A stretch of DNA of 64,000 nt from the NCBI GenBank assembly GCA_019240405.1, contig JAFAYL010000047.1, positions 1-64,000 on the forward strand, given 5' to 3'. A model generated the notes under the pieces. That model was not told the DNA's origin and ran no database searches. It saw only the letters and a program-made list of their open reading frames with translations. The DNA is from Acidobacteriaceae bacterium (GTDB taxonomy: Bacteria; Acidobacteriota; Terriglobia; Bryobacterales; Bryobacteraceae). The position numbers and the translations under genes were made by a program. Within the stretch, counting starts at the first letter, position 1. Each line of letters begins with the position of its first letter. Below are positions 17,580 through 26,674 of the stretch, piece after piece.

Positions 17580-18084
17580 GCTCGATCAGATCTTAGCGAG
17601 AGGGCTGAGAAGCTATGCGGACGCAGAGCCCCGCCCAGGACTGGAAAAGCGGGTAATCAATCGCGTTCGAGAGACAAGAGAGATACGCAGCTTGAAATGG
17701 CTGCGATGGGCAATCAGCGTTCCAGTGTTTGCGTCTCTGCTGATCATCGCGATCACGTTTTGGCCAAAACGCGAGCGCACGCCGGAGTTTCACGCATCAT
17801 CTACGCCCGTTGCTAAGTCAGTTTCAGCGGCACCGGTAATCCCGAAAGCCGCTGAGGCGGCTGTTAGGCGACCGAGATCGCAACGTGTGCTGGCGCCGAA
17901 GCGCGAACAATTCCCGACGCCAGTTCCGCTCACTGAAGAAGAACGTGCGTTGCTGGCGTTTGCGAATGGAGTGCCGCACGCAGAGGAGGTTATGGCGACC
18001 CAGGAGAAGCGTATGTCGGAGCCGCTTGAGATTGCGGAAATTCATATCGAGCCGCTGCAGGAAAAAGGAGATGAACAGAGATGA
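17566..18084 (+). CDS. Single-pass membrane protein, possible anti-sigma factor
   Basis: A 172-residue protein that overlaps the sigma gene by 14 bases. The cytoplasmic N-terminus (ELDQILARGLRSYADAEPRP, about 45 residues) precedes one membrane helix (SVPVFASLLIIAITFW). The periplasmic part is Pro/Ala-rich with a short helical segment (LTEEERALLAFANGVPHAEE). There is no zinc-binding anti-sigma motif (HxxxCxxC). Position and topology suggest sigma control, but nothing in the sequence proves it. Confidence 0.6.
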   Translation: MKGDELDQILARGLRSYADAEPRPGLEKRVINRVRETREIRSLKWLRWAISVPVFASLLIIAITFWPKRERTPEFHASSTPVAKSVSAAPVIPKAAEAAVRRPRSQRVLAPKREQFPTPVPLTEEERALLAFANGVPHAEEVMATQEKRMSEPLEIAEIHIEPLQEKGDEQR

Positions 18085-18575
18085 AATCAGGCAGAATCCT
18101 TCTGGCTAGCGTGTTGTTCGTCGGGGCGTGTTTCGCGCAGACAGAGAAGCCGTCTTCTCAAGAGGAACACTTCTACCGCTTAGATTACGTGGTCAAAGAA
18201 GTCGACGGCGCGAGGGTAGTGAACAGTCGAAACTACTCGACCATGATCTCTACAGGACACGTGAGCGAGATTAGAACAGGAAGTAAGGTCCCGGTTAGCT
18301 CTGATAACAAAGTCGAGTACATGGACATCGGAGTGAACGTGGATTCCCGGAGGCCTCGCGAGCTAGAGAATCAACTGGCGTTAGAAATTTCAGCGGAAAT
18401 AAGCAGCGTGGCAAGCGGGGAGGCTCGCTCCGGCGAGCCCCCCCGAGTTCGCCAGAATCGATGGCAAGCTGATGTTCTTCTTCCGCTGCGAAGACCCGTC
18501 GTGGTCTTCTCGTCCGATGATCCAGGTTCAACGCACAAGATGCAACTTGAGGTTACGGCAACACAGATCAAGTAG
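18081..18575 (+). CDS. Secreted protein of unknown function in the sigma operon
   Basis: A 164-residue exported protein (signal peptide MKSGRILLASVLFVGACFAQ). It starts in an ATGA overlap with the gene before. The mature part looks beta-rich (FYRLDYVVKEVDGARVVNSR; EIRTGSKVPVSS; VEYMDIGVNVDSR), a pattern somewhat like the secretin-type N-terminal domains, but I do not recognise a family with certainty. A strong palindrome at 18417-18444 lies inside the gene and encodes a Ser/Gly/Glu/Pro/Arg linker. Confidence 0.6.
   Translation: MKSGRILLASVLFVGACFAQTEKPSSQEEHFYRLDYVVKEVDGARVVNSRNYSTMISTGHVSEIRTGSKVPVSSDNKVEYMDIGVNVDSRRPRELENQLALEISAEISSVASGEARSGEPPRVRQNRWQADVLLPLRRPVVVFSSDDPGSTHKMQLEVTATQIK
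18417..18444. repeat. Palindrome inside the secreted-protein gene
   Basis: GGGG at 18417-18420 pairs with CCCC at 18441-18444, and GGCTCGC at 18422-18428 pairs with GCGAGCC at 18433-18439, around the loop TCCG, with one mismatch between the two arms. It is in frame and encodes a linker rich in Gly, Glu, Arg and Pro. It looks like a palindromic element that has been tolerated inside a coding sequence. Confidence 0.4.
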
Positions 18576-18620
18576 TTAATTTAGTACTACACTGGATATG
18601 CGGAATGTGAGTTTGGACCC

Positions 18621-18626
18621 GGAGGG
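18621..18626 (+). promoter_or_regulatory. Ribosome-binding site that fixes the CBS gene start
   Basis: GGAGGG ends four bases before the ATG at 18631, a near-perfect Shine-Dalgarno sequence. This favours 18631 over the in-frame ATG at 18598. Confidence 0.6.
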
Positions 18627-18630
18627 TGCT

Positions 18631-19101
18631 ATGGAAATCGTGGATCCCGTTTCGAAGCTCCTTGAACAAAAGAGCCCGGAAGTGATTTCAATTCGCTCGG
18701 ATGAATCGGTCTTTTCCGCAATCAAATTGCTTGCAGAAAAGAGAATCGGCGCGGTTCTGGTGATCGACGATGGCAAGCTGGTGGGCATCTTGTCGGAACG
18801 CGATTACGCTCGCAAGGTCATCTTGAAAGGGCGGTCATCAAAAGACACGCTGATTCGCGAGATCATGACGCCATCGCCGATTACGATTAGTCCCGACGCA
18901 TCGGTTGATGATGCCATGCACGTAATGACAAGCAACAAGTTCCGGCACCTGCCTATCGCGGATAGCGAGGGGCGCGTTCTCGGCGTTCTATCGATTGGCG
19001 ATCTTGTGAAATGGATCGTCTCTTCGAAAGATGAAGCGATAAAGCACCTGGAGCGGTACATCACTGGAGGCCAAGCCGCGGGCGCGGCTAGCGGGGCTTA
19101 G
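18631..19101 (+). CDS. CBS-pair domain protein
   Basis: A 156-residue soluble protein made of two CBS motifs. The first (residues 13-63) reads VISIRSDESVFSAIKLLAEK then GAVLVIDDGKLVGILSERDY. The second (77-130) reads ITISPDASVDDAMHVMTSNK then HLPIADSEGRVLGVLSIGDL. Tandem CBS domains bind adenine nucleotides and act as energy sensors. There is no attached catalytic or channel domain, so this is a stand-alone sensor or regulator. Its 3' end overlaps the convergent RND adaptor gene by 14 bases. Confidence 0.87.
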   Translation: MEIVDPVSKLLEQKSPEVISIRSDESVFSAIKLLAEKRIGAVLVIDDGKLVGILSERDYARKVILKGRSSKDTLIREIMTPSPITISPDASVDDAMHVMTSNKFRHLPIADSEGRVLGVLSIGDLVKWIVSSKDEAIKHLERYITGGQAAGAASGA

Positions 19102-20299
19102 ACGTAGAGCTGGAGCCTGAGGGGTTCTGCGAGTCTGTCGATTTGCGCCGATCAGCAATACGAACCATTTCACCGTCGACGAGAGAATCAGGGGGAGTGA
19201 GAATAACGGACGCGTCTTGGGACAGCCCCGAAACTACCTCAACATTTGCTCCGAAGTCGCGACCCAATGTAATGGGTACAAGCCGAGCGTGATTCCCATT
19301 CCCTAGAATCGCGGCTCGTAGACCCTCTGAGCGAAAGATAAGGGCCGTTGCCGGGATAAGCAGAGCCGTGACGTTGCTCCTGATTTTCAGGTGAGCTTCT
19401 GTGTAGGCGCCAGGAAACAGTAATCCAGTGGTGTTCACGACGTCAACCTCTGTTAACAGCGTTCGCGTAGCGGGCTCCATGGCATCGGCTGTGCGAACCA
19501 GTGTGCCTGGAAAACGACGACCCGGAAGCTCGGGCAGCGTGAGATCGGCTTTGATGCCCGGCACGGCGTCATGTGAGTAGGTTTGGGGGACGTTTATGAA
19601 AACTCGCAGCTTGTGGACCGATGCGATGTGGAAAAGCTCGCGATTCGGCCCGCCGGACGAGCCCGGATCGATGAGCTGCCCAATGTCAGTATTGCGCGCG
19701 GTGACCACACCGTCGAAAGGTGCATAAATCCTTTCAAACGAAACGAGTTCCTCGAGCCGCTTTACATTCGCTTGCTGCGATTTGACGATTGCGCTTTTTG
19801 CGGCTGCATCCTGGACAGCGTTGTCGACATCCTGCTTTGCCACAGAATCTGTTTTGAAAAGATTCAGATATCGGGCGGCTGTAATTTGTGAAAGCTTCAG
19901 ATTCGCTTCGCCGGTTGACAGATCCGCGCGCGCTTGTGCAAGCTGTTGATCGACCTCAGGCGCTTCGATATCGGCAAGCAGTTGACCTTCTTTGACGTGA
20001 GTGCCGATATCCGCGTACCACTTCTTTAGATACCCGCTTGTGCGCGCGTAGATCGGGGCATCAATAAAGGCCTGAATGTTCCCGGGAAGAACGACTTCTT
20101 CGGCGGCGGCTTCGCGCTGGGGGTGGCCGACTGTGACAACTGGAACCGCGGAACGGTTAGTCTCTTCCCGTAGAGCTTGTCGCGCACGCAGCCTGGGAAG
20201 TATACCCGAAAGCACTACGACGGCGACAATGGCGATCAGGACAACGGCCAGCAAGACAAAGCGCAAACGGCGCCAGGCGGGATTCGACGGCATGCTCAC
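19088..20299 (-). CDS. RND efflux membrane-fusion (adaptor) protein
   Basis: Periplasmic adaptor of a tripartite RND pump, 403 residues. An N-terminal membrane anchor (residues 12-35) is followed by the lipoyl/barrel-sandwich domain (YLKKWYADIGTHVKEGQLLA), a coiled-coil hairpin (residues 115-185) and beta-barrel domains (TRTLLTEVDVVNTTGLLFPG). The start ATG overlaps the permease stop codon by four bases, so the order is permease then adaptor, the reverse of most acrAB-like operons. No outer-membrane TolC-type gene is nearby. Confidence 0.9.
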   Translation of the reverse strand: MSMPSNPAWRRLRFVLLAVVLIAIVAVVVLSGILPRLRARQALREETNRSAVPVVTVGHPQREAAAEEVVLPGNIQAFIDAPIYARTSGYLKKWYADIGTHVKEGQLLADIEAPEVDQQLAQARADLSTGEANLKLSQITAARYLNLFKTDSVAKQDVDNAVQDAAAKSAIVKSQQANVKRLEELVSFERIYAPFDGVVTARNTDIGQLIDPGSSGGPNRELFHIASVHKLRVFINVPQTYSHDAVPGIKADLTLPELPGRRFPGTLVRTADAMEPATRTLLTEVDVVNTTGLLFPGAYTEAHLKIRSNVTALLIPATALIFRSEGLRAAILGNGNHARLVPITLGRDFGANVEVVSGLSQDASVILTPPDSLVDGEMVRIADRRKSTDSQNPSGSSSTSKPR

Positions 20300-23200
20300 C
20301 GCCTGCGATGCAGGATACTGAAGAACACTGGAACGAAGAACAAGGTCGAGACCGTTGCGAATAGGAGACCACCAATGACGGCGCGCCCAAGCGGAGCGTT
20401 CTGCTCGGCTCCTTCGCCCAAGCCAAGCGCCATGGGCAACATGCCGATAATCATCGCGAGCGCAGTCATCAGCACGGGGCGAAATCGAGTGAAGCCAGCA
20501 AGAATGGCTGCGTCAGCGGAGGTTTCGACGTCCGGGAGCTGCTCGCGCGCGAAACTAACGACAAGGATGCTGTTCGCCGTCGCGACACCCATGCACATAA
20601 TAGACCCCGTGAGCGCGGGCACGCTTACAGTTGTGTGCGTGATGAACAGAAGCCATACAATTCCAGCTAAGGCGGCCGGGAGTGCAGAGATGATGATGAA
20701 CGGATCGAGCCAGGACTGAAAATTGATCACGATCAGCATATACACGAGAATGATGGAAAAGAGCAGGCCGGCGATTAGGCCACTAAATGAAGAGCGCATG
20801 GTTTCGATCTGCCCGCGAACGATCACTTTCGAGCCACGCGCAAGGGACTTGCTGTTTTTCTTAATGAGCTGATCGAGCGCGCGCGACACACCTCCTAGAT
20901 CAGTACGCTCGACTGATCCGTAGATATCCACCACAGGCGCGATGTTGTAGTGGGAGACGGTCGCGAGACCCGTTCCGCGCTGAATGGAAGCGAGACTGGC
21001 TAGAATTTGCGGAGGCATGCCGTTTCCGGATATCGGAATATTTCTGAGATCCTGCAGCGTATCCATCTGATACTGTGGCGACTGCGCAACGATGCTGTAG
21101 CTCACGCCCGTTCGAGGATCGAGCCAGAATGTGGGCGACGTCTGGAAGCTTCCGCTCAATGAAACCAGAACATTTCCGGCGATGTCGCGCGCGCTGTAGC
21201 CAACCTGTTGCGATTTAGTGCGATCAATATTCAGGAAGAATTTCGGCTGATCGAAAGATTGCTGAATGCGAAGGTCGGTCGCGCCAGGAATGCGCTTCAT
21301 CTGCTCTAGGAATGTGTCGGCGAACTCGCGATCGGCTTCAAGATCCCGGCCCGTGATCTGCACATCAATGGGCGCAGGCAGCCCGAAATTGAGAATCTGG
21401 CTAACCATGTCCGCGGGCAGGAAATAAAAGAGAACACCTGAAAACTCGTCTTGCAACCTGCCGCGGATGGTGGTGACGTACTCGGATGTTGGGCGATGCT
21501 CCTTGGCTAAAGAGACTTGGATGTCCGCATCTGCGGGGCCGATAACTCCGGAGTTGCTATACGACGTGTTGATTGAGCTATATGGAAGGCCAATGTTGTC
21601 CAGAATGTTTAGCAGTTGATCCGGCGGAATAACTTCACGGATGCGTTGTTCTACGAGGTCGCAGAGTTTGGCCGTTTCCTCGATCCGGGTGCCTGTCCGA
21701 GCACGAACGTGAAGCCGGAACTGCCCGCTATCGACCGCCGGGAAGAAATCTTGCCCGAGCCACGGGAAGAGAGCGAAAGACGCCACGCAGGCGAGAAAAA
21801 ACAAGAGTGCAAAAGTGCGGCTATGCCGAGTGCAGGCCTCGAGCAGAGAGCGATAGCGGAGGCGGATTTTCTCAAAACTTGATTCAAAAGCAGTTTGCAA
21901 TCGAACGAATGGGTTGCGCCGATTCGCGTGCGCAAGCGCGTCGTGATGCGAGTGACCTCGGAGAAGATATTTCGCCATTGTGGGAACTATGGTGCGGGAG
22001 AGCAAATAGGAAGCGAGCATGGCGAAGGAAATTGCCTCGGCGAGCGGCACAAAAAGGTAACGCGCGACTCCTGTAAGGAAAAACATCGGCACGAAAACGA
22101 TGCAAATGCTGAGGGTGGAGACAAAAGCAGGAACAGCGATCTGAGCTGCGCCATCGAGAATGGCCTGTTCGATCTCTTTGCCCATTTCGAAATTCCGATT
22201 GATGTTTTCGATTTCTACTGTTGCATCGTCAACCAGAATTCCTACTGCCAAAGCAAAGCCGCCGAGCGTCATGATGTTGATTGTTTCGCCGAGAGCGCTG
22301 AGCAGGAAAAGCGAGCACAGAATCGAGAGTGGAATTGACACGGCGATGATCAGCGTGCTGCGCCAGCTTCCGAGAAAGACCAGGATCATGATTGCGGTGA
22401 GGCAGGCTGCGATGACCGCTTCGCGGAGAACGCTGTTGACGGATGCGCGGACGAAAATCGATTGATCGGCGATGGGGGTGATCTTCAGCTCCGGTGGCAG
22501 AGTAGCGGCGATGGACGGCAGTATTTTGCGGATTCCCGCAACGATGTCTAGCGTCGATACGTCGCCCGATTTAAGAACAGTCATCAGTGATCCGCGCGCG
22601 CCGTCGGAGCGGACGATATTGGTCTGGGGCGGGTAGCCGTCTCGCACGTGCGCCACATCGCGAACGTAGATAGTGGCGCCGTTCAACGTTCGAATCGGCA
22701 GGTCGTTCAATTCGGAAACATTTCTAGGACTTCCGTTGATCTGCACGTCATATTCGAGCGAGCCTATCTTCGAAGTACCGCCGGGGAGAATCAAATTCTG
22801 AGTGATTATGGCGTTAACGACATCTGAAGCCCCGAGTCCTTTCGACTGCAGGGCCTGCGTATTCAAGTCGACCTGAACCTGCCGCTGTTTGCCGCCATAG
22901 GAGTACGGAATTGCTGTTCCAGGAATGGTGACGAGCTGTGTGCGAATGAAATTCTGGCCGAAATCATTCAACTGCTGTTCCGTGAGTCCCTGGCCTGATA
23001 ACGCGAGCTGCAGAATGGGAACAGTCGAAGCGTTATACATGATGATTAGCGGCGGCGTGGTGCCTTCCGGGAGTTGCCTGAGCTGCGTCTGTGAAATTGC
23101 CGTCACCTGAGCAATTGCTGAGGCGATATCGGCGTGCGGCTGGAAGAAGATTTTTACAACCGATCTTCCGTTCATCGATTGCGATTCGATGTGCTCAATA

Positions 23201-23430
23201 TTGTTGACGGTGGTGGTGAGCGCACGCTCGGTTTGATAGACAATGCGGTCGGACATTTCCTCTGCGGAAAGCCCCGCGTACTGCCAAACTACGCTCACCA
23301 CCGGAATATCAATATTGGGAAAGATGTCAGTGGGCGTCCGCAGAATGACGACGGGCGCCAGAATGAACAGCATCAGGGATAGAACGACAAAGGTGTAGGG
23401 TCGCCGTAGTGCTAGGCGAACGATCCACAT
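20296..23430 (-). CDS. RND-family efflux permease
   Basis: Proton-driven inner-membrane pump of the hydrophobe/amphiphile efflux type, 1,044 residues, the usual length for AcrB-like proteins. It opens with RRPYTFVVLSLMLFILAPVV (TM1). The TM4 motif with the proton-relay acids is GGFALAVGILVDDATVEIEN, and the N-terminal half ends near TM6 (VPMFFLTGVARYLFVPLAEA). The second half repeats the fold (FSGLIAGLLFSIILVYMLIV; LTGSIMCMGVATANSILVVS). Substrates cannot be predicted. It is co-transcribed with the adaptor downstream. Confidence 0.92.
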   Translation of the reverse strand: MWIVRLALRRPYTFVVLSLMLFILAPVVILRTPTDIFPNIDIPVVSVVWQYAGLSAEEMSDRIVYQTERALTTTVNNIEHIESQSMNGRSVVKIFFQPHADIASAIAQVTAISQTQLRQLPEGTTPPLIIMYNASTVPILQLALSGQGLTEQQLNDFGQNFIRTQLVTIPGTAIPYSYGGKQRQVQVDLNTQALQSKGLGASDVVNAIITQNLILPGGTSKIGSLEYDVQINGSPRNVSELNDLPIRTLNGATIYVRDVAHVRDGYPPQTNIVRSDGARGSLMTVLKSGDVSTLDIVAGIRKILPSIAATLPPELKITPIADQSIFVRASVNSVLREAVIAACLTAIMILVFLGSWRSTLIIAVSIPLSILCSLFLLSALGETINIMTLGGFALAVGILVDDATVEIENINRNFEMGKEIEQAILDGAAQIAVPAFVSTLSICIVFVPMFFLTGVARYLFVPLAEAISFAMLASYLLSRTIVPTMAKYLLRGHSHHDALAHANRRNPFVRLQTAFESSFEKIRLRYRSLLEACTRHSRTFALLFFLACVASFALFPWLGQDFFPAVDSGQFRLHVRARTGTRIEETAKLCDLVEQRIREVIPPDQLLNILDNIGLPYSSINTSYSNSGVIGPADADIQVSLAKEHRPTSEYVTTIRGRLQDEFSGVLFYFLPADMVSQILNFGLPAPIDVQITGRDLEADREFADTFLEQMKRIPGATDLRIQQSFDQPKFFLNIDRTKSQQVGYSARDIAGNVLVSLSGSFQTSPTFWLDPRTGVSYSIVAQSPQYQMDTLQDLRNIPISGNGMPPQILASLASIQRGTGLATVSHYNIAPVVDIYGSVERTDLGGVSRALDQLIKKNSKSLARGSKVIVRGQIETMRSSFSGLIAGLLFSIILVYMLIVINFQSWLDPFIIISALPAALAGIVWLLFITHTTVSVPALTGSIMCMGVATANSILVVSFAREQLPDVETSADAAILAGFTRFRPVLMTALAMIIGMLPMALGLGEGAEQNAPLGRAVIGGLLFATVSTLFFVPVFFSILHRRR

Positions 23431-23520
23431 ACTTCTCTCCTAGTACGTCGCCCGCAATCGATTTCGATCGTGCAAAACAACAATTATGAACCAGCAACTT
23501 CCGGCGGCGGTGAGCGGATT

Positions 23521-25389
23521 TTATTGCAATGCAAACGCCACGACGGAATCTCCCATCTTGGAGCCGAGCTTTCCGTGGCCGCCAGCACAGATGATGACGT
23601 ATTGTTTGTCGTCCAGGCGGTAAGTCATGGGAGTGGATTGCGCGCTCGCGGGCAGTTCAGCCTTCCATACTTCGTGGCCGGTCTGGGCATCAAAAGCCCG
23701 CAGGTACGTGTCCATGGCAGCAGCGGAGAAGACCAGCCCGCCCGCGGTAAGCATCGGCCCACCTAGATTCGGAGTGCCAGTTTGCATGCTGGGAATCATG
23801 GTCCCGAGCGGCGTTTCCCATTTCCTTTTTCCTGTGTTCAGATCAAAAGCTACCATCGCGCCCCATGGCGGTTTATTGCAGAGAGTGCGTTGAGGAGTGA
23901 TCAGCCATTCGCGATACATCGCGTAGGGCGTGCCAGATTGCTGGCCAAATTCACCGAGGAAGCGATTTTTCTCCGCCTTTTCGCGAGCGCTCACGTATTC
24001 GTCGCGCGGGATAAGCCGCACCATGCCGGCCAAACGATTTGTGTTCGCATACAGAACGCCGTGCTCGTTGTCGACGGCCACACTGCCCCAGTTCACTCCG
24101 CCTGCGTTGCCGGGGAACACCAGCGTGCCTTCGAGACTGGGCGGAGTATAGAAACCCTCGTTCCGCAATTTGGCCATGAAGTCGCTGCACCACTGGCGGG
24201 TTTCGGGAGTTGGCCCCCAAGCCTCTTCTTGCTTCAAGCCAAGTGGCACGAGCCCGTCCCAGGCGGGAATCGGCTGCGTTGGGGAGGCTTGCTCACCTTT
24301 GATATCGCTTTTGGGCACGGGCCGTTCGACCACTTCGTGCAGCGGTTTTCCGGTTTCACGATCGAGGACGAATAACAAGCCCATCTTGGTGGCCACTGCA
24401 ACTGCAGGCCGGCCACGAAAATCGATCAGCGCGGGTTGCGCCGCGACGTCATAATCCCAGAGATCGTGATGCACAACCTGATAGCTCCAGATCAATTTCC
24501 CGGTGGACGCCCGCAGAGCAGTTACTGCGTTTGCGTGCTCGTCGTTGCCAGGCCGCATTCCGCCATAAAAATCTGGACTGGAACTTCCCGTCGGAATAAA
24601 AATCAAATCGCGCTGCGGGTCCGCTGAAATGGGCGCCCAGGCGTTCCCCGCGCCGGTTTGCGCCGGCAGCTCGGGCTTCCATGGGATTGGGTCCCAGCTC
24701 CAGTGCAATTCGCCTGTACGCGCATGGAATGCGCGCACGACACCACGCTCGACGTCAAAAGCGCGGTTATCTCCAATTGATGAACCTGTAATCACTAGAT
24801 CTCCGACAACCGTGGGCGCGGACGTGACCTGATAATCGCCGCGATTGCGCAAGCGCACGTCTTTCGTTAGATCGACCTGTCCGTGATTTCCGAAATCATC
24901 GCATAAGCGACCGGTAGCCGCATCCACAGCGATCAACCGCGCATCGATCGTACCTTCAAAGAGCCGGGTTTTGCACGAGCCTCCTGGCTGCGCTCTCGTG
25001 TCTGTCCATGCAGCGACTCCTCGGGAAGCGACTTCGGAATAGTCACCATCACGATCTATGTGCGGATCGTATTTCCACTTTTCGGCTCCGGTGGCCGGAT
25101 CGAGCGCAATGATCTGATTGAACGGTGTTGATAGGTAAAGAACGCCGTTTACGAGGATCGGCGTGCACTCGAAGGCTGCTTTGTGATTGAGGTGCGTTTC
25201 AGGTTGGAGTGCGCCCGTGTGATATTCCCAAACTTTCTTGAGCTTTTCGATGTTCCGAATGTTGATTTGATCCAAGCGCGAGAAACGAATTCCGCCGGGG
25301 TCACCGCCGTAATAGCTCCAGTCCGAGGCTAAAGCGGAACACGACAGCGCAACAAAAATGATGAGAGCTTTCTTTTGAGTTCGCAGCAC
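23521..25389 (-). CDS. PQQ-dependent dehydrogenase (quinoprotein)
   Basis: A 622-residue periplasmic beta-propeller quinoprotein. A signal peptide (residues 1-22, ending ALAS) is followed by W-motif repeats such as ALDPATGAEKWKYDP, AVDAATGRLCDDF, ALRASTGKLIWSYQ and AFDLNTGKRKWETPLGT. The start of the mature protein, DWSYYGGDPGGIRFSRLDQI, is typical of the glucose/alcohol quinoprotein family. No heme-binding CxxCH is seen, so electrons must pass to a separate cytochrome or quinone. It could act in parallel with the two GMC dehydrogenases in oxidative sugar or alcohol metabolism. No PQQ synthesis gene is in the window. Confidence 0.88.
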   Translation of the reverse strand: MLRTQKKALIIFVALSCSALASDWSYYGGDPGGIRFSRLDQINIRNIEKLKKVWEYHTGALQPETHLNHKAAFECTPILVNGVLYLSTPFNQIIALDPATGAEKWKYDPHIDRDGDYSEVASRGVAAWTDTRAQPGGSCKTRLFEGTIDARLIAVDAATGRLCDDFGNHGQVDLTKDVRLRNRGDYQVTSAPTVVGDLVITGSSIGDNRAFDVERGVVRAFHARTGELHWSWDPIPWKPELPAQTGAGNAWAPISADPQRDLIFIPTGSSSPDFYGGMRPGNDEHANAVTALRASTGKLIWSYQVVHHDLWDYDVAAQPALIDFRGRPAVAVATKMGLLFVLDRETGKPLHEVVERPVPKSDIKGEQASPTQPIPAWDGLVPLGLKQEEAWGPTPETRQWCSDFMAKLRNEGFYTPPSLEGTLVFPGNAGGVNWGSVAVDNEHGVLYANTNRLAGMVRLIPRDEYVSAREKAEKNRFLGEFGQQSGTPYAMYREWLITPQRTLCNKPPWGAMVAFDLNTGKRKWETPLGTMIPSMQTGTPNLGGPMLTAGGLVFSAAAMDTYLRAFDAQTGHEVWKAELPASAQSTPMTYRLDDKQYVIICAGGHGKLGSKMGDSVVAFALQ

Positions 25390-25552
25390 TCTTTACATTA
25401 ACCTTAGACGTTGTTTCTATACTCTGACGAGTCGCACTGCTGCATTGATAAGGGGACTTATCCGGCCATTTACAGAATCATTGAAAAAGCTTTACACGAA
25501 ACCTGGATCCTTCGATTCGGCGATACGTCCAAGCGAGCAGAAGGCCACAAAG

Positions 25553-26629
25553 ATGTCACTCAGGCGCATGCTGGACCCAACCAGAACCGGAACCGAGGCG
25601 GATGTGCTCAAAGAAAGCCTCCACAGGCGGGTCATCGGGCAAGATGAAGCAATCGATGAGATCGCCAGTGCTTATCAAGTATTTCTCACCGGGCTGCGAA
25701 CACCAGCACGCCCGGTCGGAAGTTTTTTATTCCTAGGTCCGACCGGCTCTGGCAAGACGCGAATCGTTGAAGCGACGGCGGAGAGTTTAGCGGGCACGGC
25801 GAGCGCGGTCGTGAAGATTGATTGCGCCGAGTTCCAGCACAGCCATGAGATTGCGAAACTCATCGGGTCGCCTCCGGGGTACTTAGGGCACCGTGAGACT
25901 CACCCCGCGCTGAGTCAGGAGGTTCTGAACCAGTACCAGAGTGAACGGCTGAGACTTAGCTTTGTTCTGTTTGACGAAATCGAAAAAGCTAGCGACGCCC
26001 TTTGGAATCTGTTATTAGGAATTCTTGATAAAGGGACTTTAACGCTTGGCGATAACCGCAAAGTAGACTTTTCTTCGGCGATGATCTTCATGACGAGCAA
26101 TCTTGGGGCTGCCGAGATGAGCGCGATTTCGAGCCCGCGAATGGGGCTGTTGCGTACAGGGTTGATGGGCGATAACCGGGTGGAGGAGCGCGCCTCGAAC
26201 AGCGCACGGGAAGCGGCGCGGCGAAAATTCACACCCGAGTTCATTAACCGTTTGGACAAGATCGTTGTATTCAAGCGCCTTGGGCGCGTTGAACTCGAAC
26301 GCATTCTCAATCTCGAGCTGCTAAACGTGCGCGACCGTCTGTTTCGGTCCCATCCTACTAACTCGTTTCACTTCGCGCTGACCGACCTGGCTAAAGACGT
26401 TCTCTTGCGCAGCGGCTCGGACCAGCGATACGGCGCGCGACACCTGAAGCGCGCGGTCGAGAATCTATTGGTTCAGCCGATTTCGAATTTGTTGGCCACG
26501 CGCCAAGTTCAGACGGGAGACTCGGTGCTGGTGGATTCGGCTGAAGATCGGGAACATCTCGTCTTCTTTAAGGAGTCGCGCACGGGAACAAAGTCCGCTT
26601 CAGAGCGGGGAAGCTCTGTTGCAGCCTGA
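25553..26629 (+). CDS. Stand-alone ClpB/ClpA-like AAA+ ATPase (single ATPase domain)
   Basis: A 358-residue protein corresponding to only the second ATPase domain of a Clp/Hsp100 protein. It shows LHRRVIGQDEAIDEIASAYQ, Walker A GPTGSGKT, the pore-region phrase GSPPGYLGH, Walker B VLFDEIEKA, sensor 1 MTSNLG, the arginine finger EFINRLD, and the D2-small domain with sensor 2 (QRYGARHLKRAVENLL). The ATG at 25553 is preferred; an upstream frame to 25445 would add 36 unrelated residues. There is no N domain, first ATPase domain or ClpP-binding loop, so it is a disassembly motor of unknown target. It diverges from the PQQ dehydrogenase. Confidence 0.82.
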   Translation: MSLRRMLDPTRTGTEADVLKESLHRRVIGQDEAIDEIASAYQVFLTGLRTPARPVGSFLFLGPTGSGKTRIVEATAESLAGTASAVVKIDCAEFQHSHEIAKLIGSPPGYLGHRETHPALSQEVLNQYQSERLRLSFVLFDEIEKASDALWNLLLGILDKGTLTLGDNRKVDFSSAMIFMTSNLGAAEMSAISSPRMGLLRTGLMGDNRVEERASNSAREAARRKFTPEFINRLDKIVVFKRLGRVELERILNLELLNVRDRLFRSHPTNSFHFALTDLAKDVLLRSGSDQRYGARHLKRAVENLLVQPISNLLATRQVQTGDSVLVDSAEDREHLVFFKESRTGTKSASERGSSVAA

Positions 26630-26674
26630 AGTGACTGCAACCTCACACTTCCGCCAAACATCAAGATACTTAGC

